Source: Pseudomonadota bacterium (GTDB lineage Bacteria; Pseudomonadota; Gammaproteobacteria; Steroidobacterales; Steroidobacteraceae). Taken from it: a stretch of DNA of 64,000 nt. The notes under the pieces were generated by a model. That model saw nothing but the letters and a program-made list of their open reading frames with translations, did not search any database and was not told the origin of the DNA. The stretch spans positions 21,549 to 85,548 of the forward strand of contig JAKBWB010000014.1 of NCBI GenBank assembly GCA_021843755.1, written 5' to 3'. Position 1 is the first letter of the stretch. Each line of letters begins with the position of its first letter. Shown one piece after another: positions 1-9,226 of this stretch. Both the position numbers and the translations under genes were made by a program.

Positions 1-357
1 AGCGTGCGGGGCTTCGAGTACAACGCGCTGAGCCCGATCTACACGGTCTATGCCCAGGAGAGCAAGTCGCAGTGCCCCGGCCGGATATGCCCGCTGCGCG
101 TGCAGGCCGGTGGCAAGGACGTGATCAGCGGCACCGTGGAGATCGACCGTAGCCTGCCGCACGACCTGGGCGTTGCGGCTTTCCTCGACTACGGCAACGC
201 GTTCAACAGCTTTCACACGCCGCACCTGCTGCAGTACGGCGCCGGCGTCGGCCTGCGCGTGCGTCTGCCGGTGCTGACCCTCGGTGTCGACGTCGGCCAG
301 CCGCTTTCCGCGCCCGGCAGCCCGCGGCTGTACATCAACTTCCTGCCGCGGTTGTAG
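1..357 (+). CDS. tamA: TamA, C-terminal part of the Omp85-family barrel (5' end outside window)
   Basis: The frame is open from the first base and ends with TAG at 355-357, so this is the last 118 residues of a longer protein. It begins with VRGF, the conserved L6-loop motif of Omp85 barrels such as BamA and TamA. Next come alternating barrel-type strands, including a DYGNAFNS stretch, GAGVGLRVRLPV and a final LYINFLPRL strand. In this family the protein sits in the outer membrane and works with TamB. The next gene starts 12 bp downstream and is tamB, which decides TamA rather than BamA. The terminal residue is Leu rather than the common Phe. The truncation is only the window edge. Confidence 0.85.
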   Translation, partial: SVRGFEYNALSPIYTVYAQESKSQCPGRICPLRVQAGGKDVISGTVEIDRSLPHDLGVAAFLDYGNAFNSFHTPHLLQYGAGVGLRVRLPVLTLGVDVGQPLSAPGSPRLYINFLPRL

Positions 358-369
358 GCGCCCGCGACC

Positions 370-3300
370 GTGCGCAAATTCCTGACATTGAGCGGATTGC
401 TGATCGGGCTGGCGGCAGCGCTCGGCGCCGCCGCATTGTGGTTTCTGATCTTCACGGCAAGCGGTGCGCGATTCATCGCAGCACGCCTTTCGCGGCGCTT
501 CGGAACTGCGCGCGTACGGATCGAGCAGGTCAGCGGCACGCTCGCCACCGGTGTGCGCGCCGGACGCGTCGTGATCGATCAACGGCACGTGTACGTGCGG
601 TTGCAGAACGTCTATATGCGCGTGCGGCCCTCGGCGCTGTCCTGGCGTACGCTGGTCAGCCCGGACACGACGATCGCGGCTGCGTACATCCGCATCAGGC
701 CGGTTCCGCCGTTGCCCGCGGTCCATCCGCAGTTCCTGCCGTGGTGGCTCGGTGTCCGCGTCGAGCACGCCCATATCGACCGGCTCACGGTGGTGACGGC
801 GAGCGGCAGTCACTTGAGCGCCGAGGACATCGATGCCGCCGCACGGCTGAGCGCCGGCATTCTGAGCGTCACGCGGCTGACATTGCGCGATTCGGCACTG
901 TCACTGGAGCTGTCCGGCCGGCTGTATGCCGCGCGGCCGCTGCACATCTCGCTCGCAGGCACGTATCACTGGCGCGCGCCGCGCGCGCCGCAATGGTCGG
1001 GCGGAGTTGCACTGCACGGTGACTTGGCCAACCTCGACGTGGAGGCGGGTTTGCGCGCACCGTTCCGAGCGCAGCTGCGCGGTCTGCTGAGCGAGCGCAA
1101 CGGCTTGTGGCACGTGCGCAGCGCCCTGACTGTGCGCGGCCTGGATCTGCGCACGTGGCATCGCAGCGGCCGGCTCGGCCGCATCAGCGCACAGCTCGCC
1201 CTGACCGGCACCCCGGAGCATTTCACGATCGGCGGTACTCTCGATCCGGCCGGACTGCACGCCGGGGCCTTTCATGTCGAGCTTCTCGGCGCCTATGTCC
1301 GCGACGTGCTCACCGCGCGCCGGCTTGCCGTGACCCAGCTCGCCACGGGAGCGTCGGCCACGGCCGCCGGAACGGTGCGCTGGCGGCAGGGTCGCCCGCA
1401 GCTGCATCTGCGGGGCGAATGGCACGCCCTGCAATGGCCCTTGGCCGGCACCGCGCGATTCACCAGCGCGCAGGGCCGGTTCTCCCTGGACGGAGACCTG
1501 CCCTATGCGGTCGACGCCCGCGGGGTTGCGCAGATCGGGCACGGACCGCAAGTCCCGGTGCGTTTGACCGCCGAGGTGCGCCGCACCGGCCTGACGGTCG
1601 ATCACGCCAGCCTCCATCTGCTCGGCGGCGAGGTCCGTGCGAGCGGCGTCGTGTCGTGGCTGCCGCCTACGCGCTGGTCCCTGCGGGCCCGGGCTTCGGG
1701 TCTGGATCCCGGGCAGGTACGCACCTTCATGGCCGGACGGATCGGCGTGAGCCTCAGCGCCTCGGGGGAAGGCTTCGGCCCCGCAGCGCCGCTGAGTGTG
1801 CGCATCAGTCGGCTCAGCGGTCTGGTGCGCGGCCAGCCGGCCAGCGGCGGCGGCGGCATTGAGCGCAGGGGCGGGGCCTGGACGTTCCGCGACGTTCACC
1901 TCGACCTCGGTCACACTCGGCTCGCGCTCGACGGCCGGGTGAGTCAGCAGCTCGATCTGCGGTTTACGGTGGCAGGCGACTTGGCCCTGATCGAGGCCAG
2001 CGACGGCGGGCGCTTCGATGCCACCGGCGTGATCCGCGGACCGCGGACTGCGCCGCGGGTGCGCGCCTCGCTGTCGGGGTCCAACCTGCGCTTCCGGAAT
2101 GCGACGCTCCAGTCCCTGGTCGCACGCGTCGATTTCGACCCGACCTCCCAGCGCCGCTCGAGTGTTGCCGTGCATCTTCGCGAGCTGCGCTGGCGCCACC
2201 GGCGGCTGGCAGATTTCGATTTCACGATGAGCGGTTTCGCGTCGGATCTGCACGCGAATCTCACGGCGCGCGCGCCCGGATTGAGCGTGGCGGCGCACGC
2301 TTCCGGAAGCTTCTCCGGCGGGATCTTCACCGGTCAGATCTCGGCCCTCAATGTGCTCGGACCGCAAGCGCTGCGGATGCATTTGTCCCGGCCGGCCATG
2401 CTGTCGCTCTCGCGCACGCAGAGCCGTCTGTCCGCGCTGTGCCTCGAGAGCCGGCTGGGTGCGCTGTGCACGGCGTGGACCTGGAGCCCGGCGCGCTGGT
2501 CGGCCTCCGTGACGGCCCATGACCTGCCGCTGGCGACCTTGACCGCCGGCATGACGCCGACGGTGCAATACGAAGGCCGGATCGGCGCGAAGATCGAGCT
2601 GTACGGCAGCGCGGGCCTGCCGGCGCAGGGTACGCTGCACGCGACGCTGGCAGACGCCGTGTTGTCGCGGCGGCTGCTGAGCGGTCAGGTCGAGCAGACG
2701 GTGATCGGCTCGGGGGTGCTGAGTGCCGTGGCGCTGCCTGGCGTGATCCACGCACAGGCCTCGTTGACTTCGGGCGCCATCGGCACGGTGGATGCGGCAC
2801 TCGCGCTCGAGCGGGACACCCCGACGTGGCGGGCCATGCCCCTCGAGGGCACTCTGCGCCTGCGGACCACCCGTCTCGATCTGATCTCGCTCTATATGCC
2901 GGGCGTCGATCAGGTTTCCGGTGTGCTCCTCGCGCGAGCCGCGATCGGCGGGACCCTGGCCCATCCGCGCCTCACCGGCGATGTCCGGGTCGAGGGCGGC
3001 TCGGCGAACCTGTATCGGCCGAATCTGCAGATGCACCAGCTGGCGTTGCAGGCCAAGATCGTTCAGGGCGCGGTCACGGTCGAGGGTACGGCGCGGGTCG
3101 GCCAGGGGCTGATGCATGTCCAGGGCGAGATGCGCTGGCGTGACGATCTGCCATACGGCGCGCTGCATCTGTGGGGCAGCAACCTGCAGATCGTGAATCT
3201 CCCGGAAGCACAGATCGATGCCGCGCCGGACCTGCACTTCCGCATCGCCGGGCGGCGCATCGATGCCACGGGCACGGTGTTGGTCTCGCGAGCGCGGATC

Positions 3301-4131
3301 GCGCCGCGCAGCTTCGCCGGCGCCGTGAGCGTTTCGTCCGACCAGGTGATCGTCGGGGAGGAATCGTCCAGTCCCGCACATCGCTACCAGGTTGTCAGCA
3401 CCATCACGCTCGAGCTCGGCAAGGACGTCAACATCGATACCATGGGATTGACCGGCCGGCTCGCCGGGCACATCACCGTGCAGAGCGGATTGGGCAGGGG
3501 CCGGACTGCCACTGGCGAGCTGTCGGTCGTGAAGGGGCGGTATTCCGCGTACGCGCGCAACCTGACGATCGAATCCGGCCGGCTGTTCTTCCGGGGCGGG
3601 CCGATCGATGACCCGGGCATCGAGATCCGGGCCGTGCGCCGCTACCCGGACGTGACGGCCGGGATCAACGTGAGCGGCACCCTGAAGCAGCCGCAGGTGT
3701 CCTTCTTCTCCAATCCGTCGCTGTCGCAAGCGCAGATCATGTCCCTGCTGCTCTCCGGCGGCGGCTCGCTGCAGGCGCTGCAGACCAGCACGGTCGCACG
3801 GAGCCAGCAGAATTCGGCCGCGAACGAGCTGCTGACCCAGGGCGGAGCGCTGCTGGCGCAGCGGCTCGGCTCGCGCATCGGCCTGCCCGATGTGACTCTG
3901 CAGACCGATCTGAACAACGAGACTTCGCTGGTGCTCGGAAAGTACCTCTCGCCGCGGGTGTATGTCAGCTACGGCGTCGGGCTCACCGAGCAGCTCTCGG
4001 CCATCAACCTGCGTTACACCCTCGGCAATCACTGGACGCTGCGCCTGCAGGCCGGGCAGGGCAAGACTCTCGGGATGAGCAAGAGCGGGACGATCGGCGG
4101 GCTGGATCTGGTGTTCACCGTGACCAAATGA
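370..4131 (+). CDS. tamB: TamB, translocation and assembly module / AsmA-like inter-membrane protein
   Basis: A 1253-residue protein starting at GTG 370. Residues about 7-28 form one hydrophobic N-terminal anchor, followed by a very long beta-rich periplasmic region. The last ~350 residues carry the conserved TamB (DUF490) domain, with motifs such as GELSVVKGRYSAY, ESGRLFFRGGPIDDPGIEI and NPSLSQAQIMSLLLSGG. Known members bridge the inner membrane to TamA in the outer membrane and help insert outer-membrane proteins and move phospholipids. Length is as expected for the family (about 1200-1400 residues). It is transcribed with tamA just upstream. The G+C-rich antisense frames across it are shadows. 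Confidence 0.92.
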   Translation: MRKFLTLSGLLIGLAAALGAAALWFLIFTASGARFIAARLSRRFGTARVRIEQVSGTLATGVRAGRVVIDQRHVYVRLQNVYMRVRPSALSWRTLVSPDTTIAAAYIRIRPVPPLPAVHPQFLPWWLGVRVEHAHIDRLTVVTASGSHLSAEDIDAAARLSAGILSVTRLTLRDSALSLELSGRLYAARPLHISLAGTYHWRAPRAPQWSGGVALHGDLANLDVEAGLRAPFRAQLRGLLSERNGLWHVRSALTVRGLDLRTWHRSGRLGRISAQLALTGTPEHFTIGGTLDPAGLHAGAFHVELLGAYVRDVLTARRLAVTQLATGASATAAGTVRWRQGRPQLHLRGEWHALQWPLAGTARFTSAQGRFSLDGDLPYAVDARGVAQIGHGPQVPVRLTAEVRRTGLTVDHASLHLLGGEVRASGVVSWLPPTRWSLRARASGLDPGQVRTFMAGRIGVSLSASGEGFGPAAPLSVRISRLSGLVRGQPASGGGGIERRGGAWTFRDVHLDLGHTRLALDGRVSQQLDLRFTVAGDLALIEASDGGRFDATGVIRGPRTAPRVRASLSGSNLRFRNATLQSLVARVDFDPTSQRRSSVAVHLRELRWRHRRLADFDFTMSGFASDLHANLTARAPGLSVAAHASGSFSGGIFTGQISALNVLGPQALRMHLSRPAMLSLSRTQSRLSALCLESRLGALCTAWTWSPARWSASVTAHDLPLATLTAGMTPTVQYEGRIGAKIELYGSAGLPAQGTLHATLADAVLSRRLLSGQVEQTVIGSGVLSAVALPGVIHAQASLTSGAIGTVDAALALERDTPTWRAMPLEGTLRLRTTRLDLISLYMPGVDQVSGVLLARAAIGGTLAHPRLTGDVRVEGGSANLYRPNLQMHQLALQAKIVQGAVTVEGTARVGQGLMHVQGEMRWRDDLPYGALHLWGSNLQIVNLPEAQIDAAPDLHFRIAGRRIDATGTVLVSRARIAPRSFAGAVSVSSDQVIVGEESSSPAHRYQVVSTITLELGKDVNIDTMGLTGRLAGHITVQSGLGRGRTATGELSVVKGRYSAYARNLTIESGRLFFRGGPIDDPGIEIRAVRRYPDVTAGINVSGTLKQPQVSFFSNPSLSQAQIMSLLLSGGGSLQALQTSTVARSQQNSAANELLTQGGALLAQRLGSRIGLPDVTLQTDLNNETSLVLGKYLSPRVYVSYGVGLTEQLSAINLRYTLGNHWTLRLQAGQGKTLGMSKSGTIGGLDLVFTVTK

Positions 4132-4146
4132 GGGCCGGACGAGGGC

Positions 4147-4193
4147 TTGACGTCTGTGAATTAATATGCACAATGCGTGCACTTTTATGCAAA
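4147..4193 (+). promoter_or_regulatory. Promoter overlapped by two tandem ARG boxes (ArgR operator) of the arg operon
   Basis: Seen directly: a -35-like TTGACG (4147-4152), 16 bp, then CACAAT (4169-4174). Over it lie two imperfect palindromes: TGAATTAATATGCA (4157-4170), which differs from the TGAAT-W4-ATTCA ARG-box core at one base, and TGCACTTTTATGCA (4178-4191). Their centres are 21 bp apart, so as 18-bp boxes (4155-4172 and 4176-4193) they are separated by 3 bp. That is the spacing known for tandem ArgR sites in enteric bacteria. The first gene downstream is argR itself, so autoregulated repression of the whole arg operon by ArgR-arginine is the natural inference. Confidence 0.75.
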
Positions 4194-4215
4194 AGACCAC
4201 GGTTGCCTGACCCCC

Positions 4216-4662
4216 ATGGACGCCCAGCAGCTTGAGCGGCGCCGGACCATCCTGCGCATCCTGCGCAGCGGCGTGGTCCATCGCCAGGCGGACCTGACGC
4301 GACTGCTGCGTGAACAGGGGTACGAGGTGACCCAGTCCTCCGTCAGCCGCGACCTGCGCGATCTCGGGGTGTTCAAGGCGAGCGGCCGCTATGTGTTGCC
4401 TCCGGAGGAACTCACGCGCACCCAGGGCGATTTCGCGATGCTCGGTCAGTTCGTACGCGGCTTGCGGCGCGCGGGCGCTTCCCTTACCGTACTGCGCACC
4501 ACCACGGGCGCGGCGCAGAGCGTTGCGGTCGCCATTGACCGCGCCGATTGGCCGGAGGTCGCCGGTACCCTGTCCGGCGACGACACCATTTTCATAGCCA
4601 CCGCCTCAGCGCGCGCGCAGGACGAGCTTGTCGCTCGGCTGCAGGCGCTTTTTCGGATCTAG
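4216..4662 (+). CDS. argR: Arginine repressor ArgR
   Basis: A 148-residue protein. The N-terminal winged-helix domain contains the recognition helix around residues 38-50 (VTQSSVSRDLRDL). The C-terminal oligomerisation/arginine-binding domain has GTLSGDDT at 117-124, where the Asp pair corresponds to the arginine-binding aspartates of the family. An in-frame GTG at 4177 would add 13 residues but lies upstream of the predicted transcript start and inside the second ARG box, so ATG 4216 is preferred. It heads the arg operon, 3 bp before argG. In the family a hexamer binds arginine and then the ARG boxes, which are present just upstream. Confidence 0.9.
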   Translation: MDAQQLERRRTILRILRSGVVHRQADLTRLLREQGYEVTQSSVSRDLRDLGVFKASGRYVLPPEELTRTQGDFAMLGQFVRGLRRAGASLTVLRTTTGAAQSVAVAIDRADWPEVAGTLSGDDTIFIATASARAQDELVARLQALFRI

Positions 4663-4665
4663 CCC

Positions 4666-5898
4666 ATGACCACAGCCTCCACCGCGGGCGAGCAGCCCAT
4701 TGTTCTTGCTTATTCCGGCGGCCTCGACACCTCGTTCCTGGTGCCGTGGCTGACCGAGACCTACCGCCGGCCGGTCATCACCTTGACGGTGGATACCGGC
4801 GGGATCGACGCCGAGGCGGCGCGCACGCTCGCGGAGCGAGCCCGCGCGCTGGGGGCGATCGAGCATCATCAGGTCGACGCGCGCGCCCAGTACTTCGAGC
4901 AGGTGCTGCGCTTCCTGATCATGGGCAATGTCCGGCGCGGGCAGGTGTATCCGCTGTGCGTGGGGGCCGAGCGGGTGATGCAAGCGCAGACCCTCGCCCA
5001 CATGGCGCGCAAGCTCGGCACCTCCATGATCGCCCACGGCTGCACCGCGGCCGGCAACGACCAGGTGCGCTTCGAGGTCGCGCTGCGCACGCTCGCGCCG
5101 GAACTCGAGGTCCTTGCCCCGGTGCGCGACCGCGCCTTCAAGCGGCCGCAAGAGCTCGCGTTCCTGCAGGAGCGCGGTCTGCCGGTGCCGCCGTTCGGCG
5201 CGGCGTACTCGATCAACCGTGGTCTGTGGGGCGTGACCATCGGCGGCCAGGAGACCCTGACGTCCTCGGGCGGCATTCCCGAACACGCCTGGGTTCTGAC
5301 GCGGGAGGCGTTCACACGGCCGCGGCCGCCCGAGCACCATGTCATCGCCTTCGAGCGCGGCCGGCCGACGGCCCTCGACGGCCGCGCGCTGGAGCCGGTG
5401 GCGCTGATCGAGGCGCTGGAGGCGATCGCCGCGCCGTTCGGCATTGGCCGGGGCATCCACCTCGGCGATACCATCATCGGTACCAAGGGCCGGGTCGCTT
5501 TCGAGGCGCCGGCCGCCGAGGTGCTGCTCACCGCGCATCGCGAGCTCGAGAAGCTCGTCCTGACCGGCCGCCAGCAGCGCATCAAGGAGCTGCTCGCTCA
5601 ACCCTACGGCGACCTGGTACACGAGGGGCAGCTGCTCGACCCGGTCTGCCGCGACATCGAGGCGCTGCTCGAGTCCTCGCAGGCGCGCGTGACCGGCTCG
5701 GCACGGGTGGCGCTGCGTCCGGGCAATCTGTTCATCGAGGGCGTCGAGTCGCCTTACTCGCTGATGAGCGCCTCCAAGGGTGTCTACGGCGAATCGGCCG
5801 GCGAGTGGACGGCGCGCGACGCGCTCGGCTTTTCCAAGATCGTCGCGCTGAGCGGCGTGTTTCACCGGCGCGCCGGCGCGCCGGGCGAGAGCGCTTGA
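4666..5898 (+). CDS. argG: Argininosuccinate synthase
   Basis: A 410-residue enzyme that joins citrulline and aspartate using ATP to form argininosuccinate. The N-type ATP pyrophosphatase P-loop AYSGGLDTS is at residues 15-23. GCTAAGNDQVRFE and SINRGLWGVTIGG are further recognisable family segments. The gene starts at ATG 4666, 3 bp after argR, and its stop is 1 bp before the next start, so expression is coupled. It lies in the arg operon but is separated from argH by five genes. Length is normal for the family (about 400-450). Confidence 0.93.
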   Translation: MTTASTAGEQPIVLAYSGGLDTSFLVPWLTETYRRPVITLTVDTGGIDAEAARTLAERARALGAIEHHQVDARAQYFEQVLRFLIMGNVRRGQVYPLCVGAERVMQAQTLAHMARKLGTSMIAHGCTAAGNDQVRFEVALRTLAPELEVLAPVRDRAFKRPQELAFLQERGLPVPPFGAAYSINRGLWGVTIGGQETLTSSGGIPEHAWVLTREAFTRPRPPEHHVIAFERGRPTALDGRALEPVALIEALEAIAAPFGIGRGIHLGDTIIGTKGRVAFEAPAAEVLLTAHRELEKLVLTGRQQRIKELLAQPYGDLVHEGQLLDPVCRDIEALLESSQARVTGSARVALRPGNLFIEGVESPYSLMSASKGVYGESAGEWTARDALGFSKIVALSGVFHRRAGAPGESA

Positions 5899-5899
5899 G

Positions 5900-6976
5900 A
5901 TGGCCAACGGCATGCGCAGCATCGTCGTCGACAAGATCGCCTCCGTGGCCCAAGCGTGCGGTCTCTCGCACGAGGTGCGCGTCGCGGCCGACATCCCGGC
6001 CGAGGAGGGCGTGGTGATCGTGGTCGAGGTGCTGACCAACAAGTCGACGTACAATCAACTGGAGCTCAGCAGCGGCCGCATGGCCAAGGTGCGCAAGGGC
6101 GATGTCGTGGTCGGCGCACTGGGGCACCGCAAGGCCCTGTTCGGCTATTCCGGCCACATCCCGCCGGCGGTCAAGGTCGGCGACGTGATACAGATGCTCA
6201 ACATCGGCGGGGTCCTCGGGGTGTGCGATTCGATCAACCCCGACAAGGGCCAGCCGTTCGACTGCCGGGTGATCGGCGTCGTGCTGCGCTTTCCCTACCT
6301 CGGCGAGCGCATCGGTGTGCCGGCCCGGGTTGGACACCGCAAGCTCGATCCGTCGGCGCGTTTGGAGACACTCAACGTCCCGGTCGTGGCGCTCGCCGGG
6401 ACGTGCATGGAGGCCGGCAAGACCGCAGCCGCCTGCGCCGTGATCAGCCGCATGCGCCATCGCGGCCTGACGATCGATGCGTTCAAGGCCACTGGCGTCT
6501 CGCTGCGGCGCGACATTCTCGCCATGGAGGATGCCGGTGCGCGACGCTCCGCGATCTTCACGGATTTCGGCGTCGTCACCACCACGCGCGGCAACGGCCC
6601 GGCTCTGACCCGGGCGATGCTGACCGAGCTCGCCGCCGGCAAGCCTGACGTGATCGTGTTCGAGCTGGGCGACGGCATTCTCGGCACCTACGGTGTGGAT
6701 GCCATCCTGGAGTGTCCCGACATCCGCGCCGCGCTGACCGGCGTGGTGCTTTCGGCCAACGATCCGGTGGCGGCCTGGGGCGGTGTGAAGCTGCTGCGCG
6801 AGCGCTTCGAGATCGAGCCGTGCGTGGTGACCGGACCGGCCACCGACAACCAGGTCGGTGTCGATCTGATCACGGAGCAGCTGCGGGTGCCGGCGTTCAA
6901 CGCCATCAGCAGCGGTGCGCAACTGGGCGAGCATGTCATGCAGGCCGTCGGCCTGGCGCGCCAAGGCGAGCCATGA
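5900..6976 (+). CDS. Two-domain P-loop NTPase-like protein of unknown function within the arg operon
   Basis: I do not recognise this 358-residue protein as an arginine enzyme. Residues 1-130 look beta-rich (VRKGDVVVGALGHRKALFGY, then a GDVIQMLNIGG turn). From about 160 begins a nucleotide-binding domain with AGTCMEAGKTAAA at 166-178. Its GTxxxxGKT spacing is like the P-loop of dethiobiotin synthetase and CobQ/MobB-type (SIMIBI) proteins. Further on, FELGDGILGTYG could supply a metal-binding acid. The gene starts 1 bp after the argG stop, and its own stop overlaps the argC start by 4 bp (ATGA), so it is translationally coupled inside the pathway operon. A role in arginine metabolism is inferred only from position. 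A DUF1611-like family is possible but unverified. Confidence 0.75.
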   Translation: MANGMRSIVVDKIASVAQACGLSHEVRVAADIPAEEGVVIVVEVLTNKSTYNQLELSSGRMAKVRKGDVVVGALGHRKALFGYSGHIPPAVKVGDVIQMLNIGGVLGVCDSINPDKGQPFDCRVIGVVLRFPYLGERIGVPARVGHRKLDPSARLETLNVPVVALAGTCMEAGKTAAACAVISRMRHRGLTIDAFKATGVSLRRDILAMEDAGARRSAIFTDFGVVTTTRGNGPALTRAMLTELAAGKPDVIVFELGDGILGTYGVDAILECPDIRAALTGVVLSANDPVAAWGGVKLLRERFEIEPCVVTGPATDNQVGVDLITEQLRVPAFNAISSGAQLGEHVMQAVGLARQGEP

Positions 6977-8034
6977 GCGAGCGCATTCCCGCCGTGGTGC
7001 TCGGCGGCACCGGCTACGTGGCCGGAGAGTTGCTGCGGCTGCTCGCCGGACATCCGCACTTCGAGGTGCGCGCGGTGATGTCGGACAGCCAGCCGGGCGA
7101 GCCGCTCGGGGCAGCCTTCCCCCACCTCGCGGCGGCCTATGGGGAGGCGTGCTTTCAGCCGTACAACGAGATCCAGTCACTCCTGACCCGCGTGCCGCAC
7201 AGCGCGGTGTTCTGTGCTGCGCCGCACGGGGTCTCCGCCCAGCTCATCGATTCGCTGCTCACCGCCGCCGAGGCTGCCGGCACCCGACCGCGCGTGGTGG
7301 ACATCTCCGCCGACTTCCGTTTCCGGTCGGCCGACGCCTATCAGCGGGTCTACAAACATCCGCACGGCGCGCCGCAGCGCCTCGCGCAGTTCACCTGCGC
7401 CCTGCCGGAGCATCTGGCCGCATCGGGTACGCCGCACGTGGCTCATCCGGGCTGCTTCGCCAGCGCGGTACTGCTGGCGAGCGTGCCGCTGCTCACCCTG
7501 GGACTGACGCCGCCGCAGCTGTTCGTGTCGGGGGTGACCGGAAGCACCGGGGCGGGACGCAAACCGGTGGCGGGCACGCATCATCCCGTGCGTCACAGCG
7601 ATCTCTATGCCTACAGTGCGCTTGCGCACCGTCATGCGCCTGAGATCGCAGCCTGTGCCCACGCCGCCGCGGGTGTGTGGGCGGATATCGCGTTCGTCCC
7701 GCATTCCGGACCGTTCGCGCGCGGTATTCACGTGACGGTGCAGGCGCCGCTGGTGCGGCCGCTCGAGACCGCCGAGGTGATCGGTGCGCTGCGCGGGTTC
7801 TATGCCGGATCGCGGTTCGTGCGCGTGCTCGAGACGCCGCCGCGCGTGAAAGACGTCGTCGCGAGCAATTACGCGCACCTGAGCGCGGTGAGCGACGGCC
7901 GAACGGTGGCCGTGATGTGCACTCTCGACAATCTCACGAAGGGCGCCGCCGGCGGCGCGGTGCAGTGGATGAACCGGATGTTCGGCCTGGCCGAGACCGA
8001 CGGTCTGACGGCGCCGGCACCCGGTTGGACCTGA
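6973..8034 (+). CDS. argC: N-acetyl-gamma-glutamyl-phosphate reductase
   Basis: A 353-residue NADPH-dependent reductase that converts N-acyl-glutamyl phosphate to the semialdehyde, the third acylated step of arginine synthesis. The Rossmann motif GGTGYVAGEL is at 11-20 and the catalytic Cys161 is in HPGCFAS. GSTGAGRKPV and HHPVRHSDLYAYSALAHRH match substrate-binding and helical segments of the long (type 1) ArgC. ATG 6973 overlaps the TGA of the preceding P-loop gene by 4 bp, which fixes the start and argues for coupled translation. Confidence 0.92.
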   Translation: MSERIPAVVLGGTGYVAGELLRLLAGHPHFEVRAVMSDSQPGEPLGAAFPHLAAAYGEACFQPYNEIQSLLTRVPHSAVFCAAPHGVSAQLIDSLLTAAEAAGTRPRVVDISADFRFRSADAYQRVYKHPHGAPQRLAQFTCALPEHLAASGTPHVAHPGCFASAVLLASVPLLTLGLTPPQLFVSGVTGSTGAGRKPVAGTHHPVRHSDLYAYSALAHRHAPEIAACAHAAAGVWADIAFVPHSGPFARGIHVTVQAPLVRPLETAEVIGALRGFYAGSRFVRVLETPPRVKDVVASNYAHLSAVSDGRTVAVMCTLDNLTKGAAGGAVQWMNRMFGLAETDGLTAPAPGWT

Positions 8035-8050
8035 GGCGCAAGAGAACGAC

Positions 8051-9226
8051 ATGAACGCAACGACACCGGTCCATTCCGCGCCGCCCGAGGCGCCCCGCGA
8101 CGCTCTGGCGCCGGTCTACGCCCAATACCCGTTCGAGGTCGATCACGCCGAAGGGGTCTGGCTGATCAACGCGCGCGGCGAGCGCCTGCTCGACCTGTAC
8201 GGCGGACACGCGGTGGCCGCCCTCGGTTACGGCCACCCCGGCTGGACCGAAGCGCTGGCCGCGCAGGCCCGCGCCTGCCAGTTCCAGACCAATGCGCTGC
8301 CGATGGCGATCCGCGCCCGTGCGGCGCAACGGCTGCTGGCGTTCTCCCAACTCGATCTCGCCAGCGTATTCCTGGTCAACAGCGGCGCGGAGGCCAATGA
8401 GAACGCGCTGCGGCTGGCTTTGCGGCTGACCGCACGGCCGCACGTGGCGGCGCTCGAGGGCGCCTTCCACGGCCGGACCGCCGCGGCGGCGGCCGTGACC
8501 TGGGGTTCCGAGGCCTGGTACGGCTTTCCCCGCAAGCCCTTCGATGTCAGCTTCATGCCGCGGCACGAGCCCGGCGCCATCGCCGAGCACGTGACCGAGC
8601 GTACCGCCGCCGTCATCGTCGAGCCGGTGCAGGGCCTGGCCGGCGCCGTCGATCTCGGCGCGCCGTATCTTGCGGCCCTGCGCGAGCGCTGTGACCGGGT
8701 CGGCGCGCTGTTGATCTTCGATGAAGTGCAATGTGGGCTCGGGCGCGTGGGCGCCCCGTTCGCCGCCACCCTGTACGGGGTCACGCCGGATCTGCTGACG
8801 ACGGCGAAAGCCCTCGGCAATGGCTTCCCATGCGCGGCGCTGCTGACATCGGCGCGGGTATCGGCCGCTTTGAAGATCGGTGAACTCGGCACGACCTACG
8901 GCGGTGGGCCGATGGCCTGTGCGGCCTTGCTGGCCTGCATCGAGGCGATCGAGTCGCAGCGGCTGTTGGAGAACGTCCGGCACATGTCGGAGACGATCCG
9001 GCGCACGTGCCACGTCGGGCCGGTGAGCGCCATCCAGGGCGCCGGGCTGTTGCTCGGGCTGCGCATGCGCCGCCCCGCCAAGCAGATCCAGGCCGAGCTG
9101 CTGCGCCGCGGCATCCTCGCCGGCACGGCGAGCGACCCGCAGGTCCTGCGGCTGCTGCCGCCGTTCATTCTCCGGGCCTCGCACGTCGAGCTGCTGCGCC
9201 GGGCGCTGGCGGACATCGGCGAATGA
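8051..9226 (+). CDS. argD: Acetylornithine aminotransferase (class-III PLP aminotransferase)
   Basis: A 391-residue class-III aminotransferase that makes N-acyl-ornithine from the semialdehyde using glutamate. Family marks are SGAEANENAL (111-120), the DEVQ acid for the cofactor pyridine nitrogen (224-227), and Lys253 in TTAKALGNGFP, which binds PLP. It starts 16 bp after argC. Its stop overlaps the start of the next gene by 4 bp. Because the next enzyme is an acyl-ornithine transcarbamylase, the product is probably used while still acylated. Succinyl versus acetyl preference cannot be told from this gene. Confidence 0.9.
   Translation: MNATTPVHSAPPEAPRDALAPVYAQYPFEVDHAEGVWLINARGERLLDLYGGHAVAALGYGHPGWTEALAAQARACQFQTNALPMAIRARAAQRLLAFSQLDLASVFLVNSGAEANENALRLALRLTARPHVAALEGAFHGRTAAAAAVTWGSEAWYGFPRKPFDVSFMPRHEPGAIAEHVTERTAAVIVEPVQGLAGAVDLGAPYLAALRERCDRVGALLIFDEVQCGLGRVGAPFAATLYGVTPDLLTTAKALGNGFPCAALLTSARVSAALKIGELGTTYGGGPMACAALLACIEAIESQRLLENVRHMSETIRRTCHVGPVSAIQGAGLLLGLRMRRPAKQIQAELLRRGILAGTASDPQVLRLLPPFILRASHVELLRRALADIGE

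Noticed and set aside
901..4281. Very long antisense open frame (about 1126 codons) across tamB
   Set aside because: The plus-strand frame encodes recognisable TamB. The antisense frame has no family features and results from G+C-rich third positions.
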